Shown here: positions 63,754 through 64,000 of the stretch, piece after piece | Layout of the letters: every line of letters starts with the position of its first letter | How positions within the stretch are numbered: position 1 is the first letter of the stretch | Source of the DNA: Streptomyces roseolilacinus | GTDB taxonomy: Bacteria; Actinomycetota; Actinomycetes; Streptomycetales; Streptomycetaceae | NCBI RefSeq assembly: GCF_014649335.1 | Contig: NZ_BMSV01000013.1 | Location: 109,456 to 173,455 of the forward strand | Direction: 5' to 3' | DNA: 64,000 nucleotides | Notes under the pieces: generated by a model | What the model saw: only the letters and a program-made list of their open reading frames with translations | What the model was told of the DNA's origin: nothing | Databases searched by the model: none | Made by a program: the position numbers and the translations under genes

Positions 63754-64000
63754 TCTCCGAGTTGTCCGACGTGAGCGCCGACTCCGGTCGGTCCCCGGAC
63801 AGCCATTCCGCAAGAACCACTTTCAGCGAGCGACACTCCGTCGCGTCGCTTTACGTGCGCTTTTGCGAAATGAAGAATCCCCGTTCGAGAGAGCGGGAGC
63901 CCGATTAGCGTCGGGCCCACGGATTCGCTAAGGTTCACGACGTCGGAACGGCCGAGAGGCCGCGAGGACAACCCCCTCCGACGGGGAATCGGGCCCGAAA
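63754..64000 (+). other. Probable rRNA operon leader
   Basis: The last 247 bases hold no ORF, contain a second candidate promoter (TTAGCG-N18-TAAGGT, 63905-63934), a CGGCC/GGCCG hairpin near 63952, and GGGAATCGGGCCCGAAA at the very end, which recalls the region upstream of streptomycete 16S rRNA genes. The rRNA itself is outside the window. Confidence 0.6.

Overview
The window is high-GC chromosomal DNA from a Streptomyces or very close relative. Gene content and order match, from memory, the conserved streptomycete core stretch that runs from dacB/tilS/hpt/ftsH through the fol genes, nuoD2, panC-nadBC-coaX, lsr2, clpC, sigE-cseABC, disA-radA, ilvD and proC to an auxiliary trpS. There is no insertion sequence, prophage, CRISPR array, biosynthetic cluster or tRNA gene that I can see. 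About 48 protein genes, one leader peptide and several strong hairpins are supported.

Layout. 1-6.3 kb (+): the end of a PBP4-type dacB, a DUF2342 metalloprotease, tilS, hpt and ftsH. 6.35-11.9 kb: folE (+), then a minus-strand folate run (DUF2156 lysyltransferase-like protein, folP, NTF2-like protein, folB, folK, DUF3180) with 4-bp start/stop overlaps. 12-17 kb: an esterase and an osmoprotectant-type ABC importer split divergently (ATPase on -, two permeases and a lipoprotein on +). 17-20.4 kb: a membrane coiled-coil protein, then a MidA-family methyltransferase and a solitary nuoD paralogue on -. 20.4-25.3 kb: a NarL-type two-component system, an ArsR-like regulator with a palindromic operator, and a threonine-aldolase-like PLP enzyme. 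25.4-31.2 kb: a tightly overlapping DUF2520-panC-nadB-nadC-coaX operon for CoA and NAD synthesis. 31.4-34.8 kb: small proteins, a BlaI-type regulator, a GNAT acetyltransferase (argA-like), lsr2 and an SCO3374-type protein.

35.2-37.7 kb: clpC, preceded by matches to the ClgR operator and to a sigma-R promoter. 37.8-46 kb: a second dacB, an M23 peptidase with a long structured leader, the envelope-stress operon sigE-cseA-cseB-cseC, mutY and a PAP2 phosphatase. 46-52.6 kb: a secreted or anchored protein, disA (c-di-AMP synthesis), radA, a membrane protein joining a sigma-factor-like N-terminus, a zinc motif and a BACON domain, and a Cys-rich protein. 52.7-59.8 kb: a Ppx/GppA phosphatase, a TIM-barrel protein, ilvD, a PQQ-domain Ser/Thr kinase, an SH3 protein and a membrane protein. 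60-64 kb: proC, a cysteine hydrolase, a GlxA/AraC regulator, and trpS with a complete Trp attenuator. The window ends in what looks like the promoter and leader region of an rRNA operon.

Themes. Cell-envelope genes recur: two dacB, M23, sigE/cse, PAP2 and disA. Translational coupling through ATGA/GTGA overlaps is common. Many genes have a TANNNT-like hexamer at -12 to -7 from the start codon, the pattern of leaderless mRNAs. The best leads are the nuoD2-MidA pair (conserved methyl-acceptor arginine but an altered quinone-site tyrosine), the trpS attenuator whose promoter abuts an rrn-type promoter, the sigma/zinc/BACON fusion, and the structured leader of the M23 gene.
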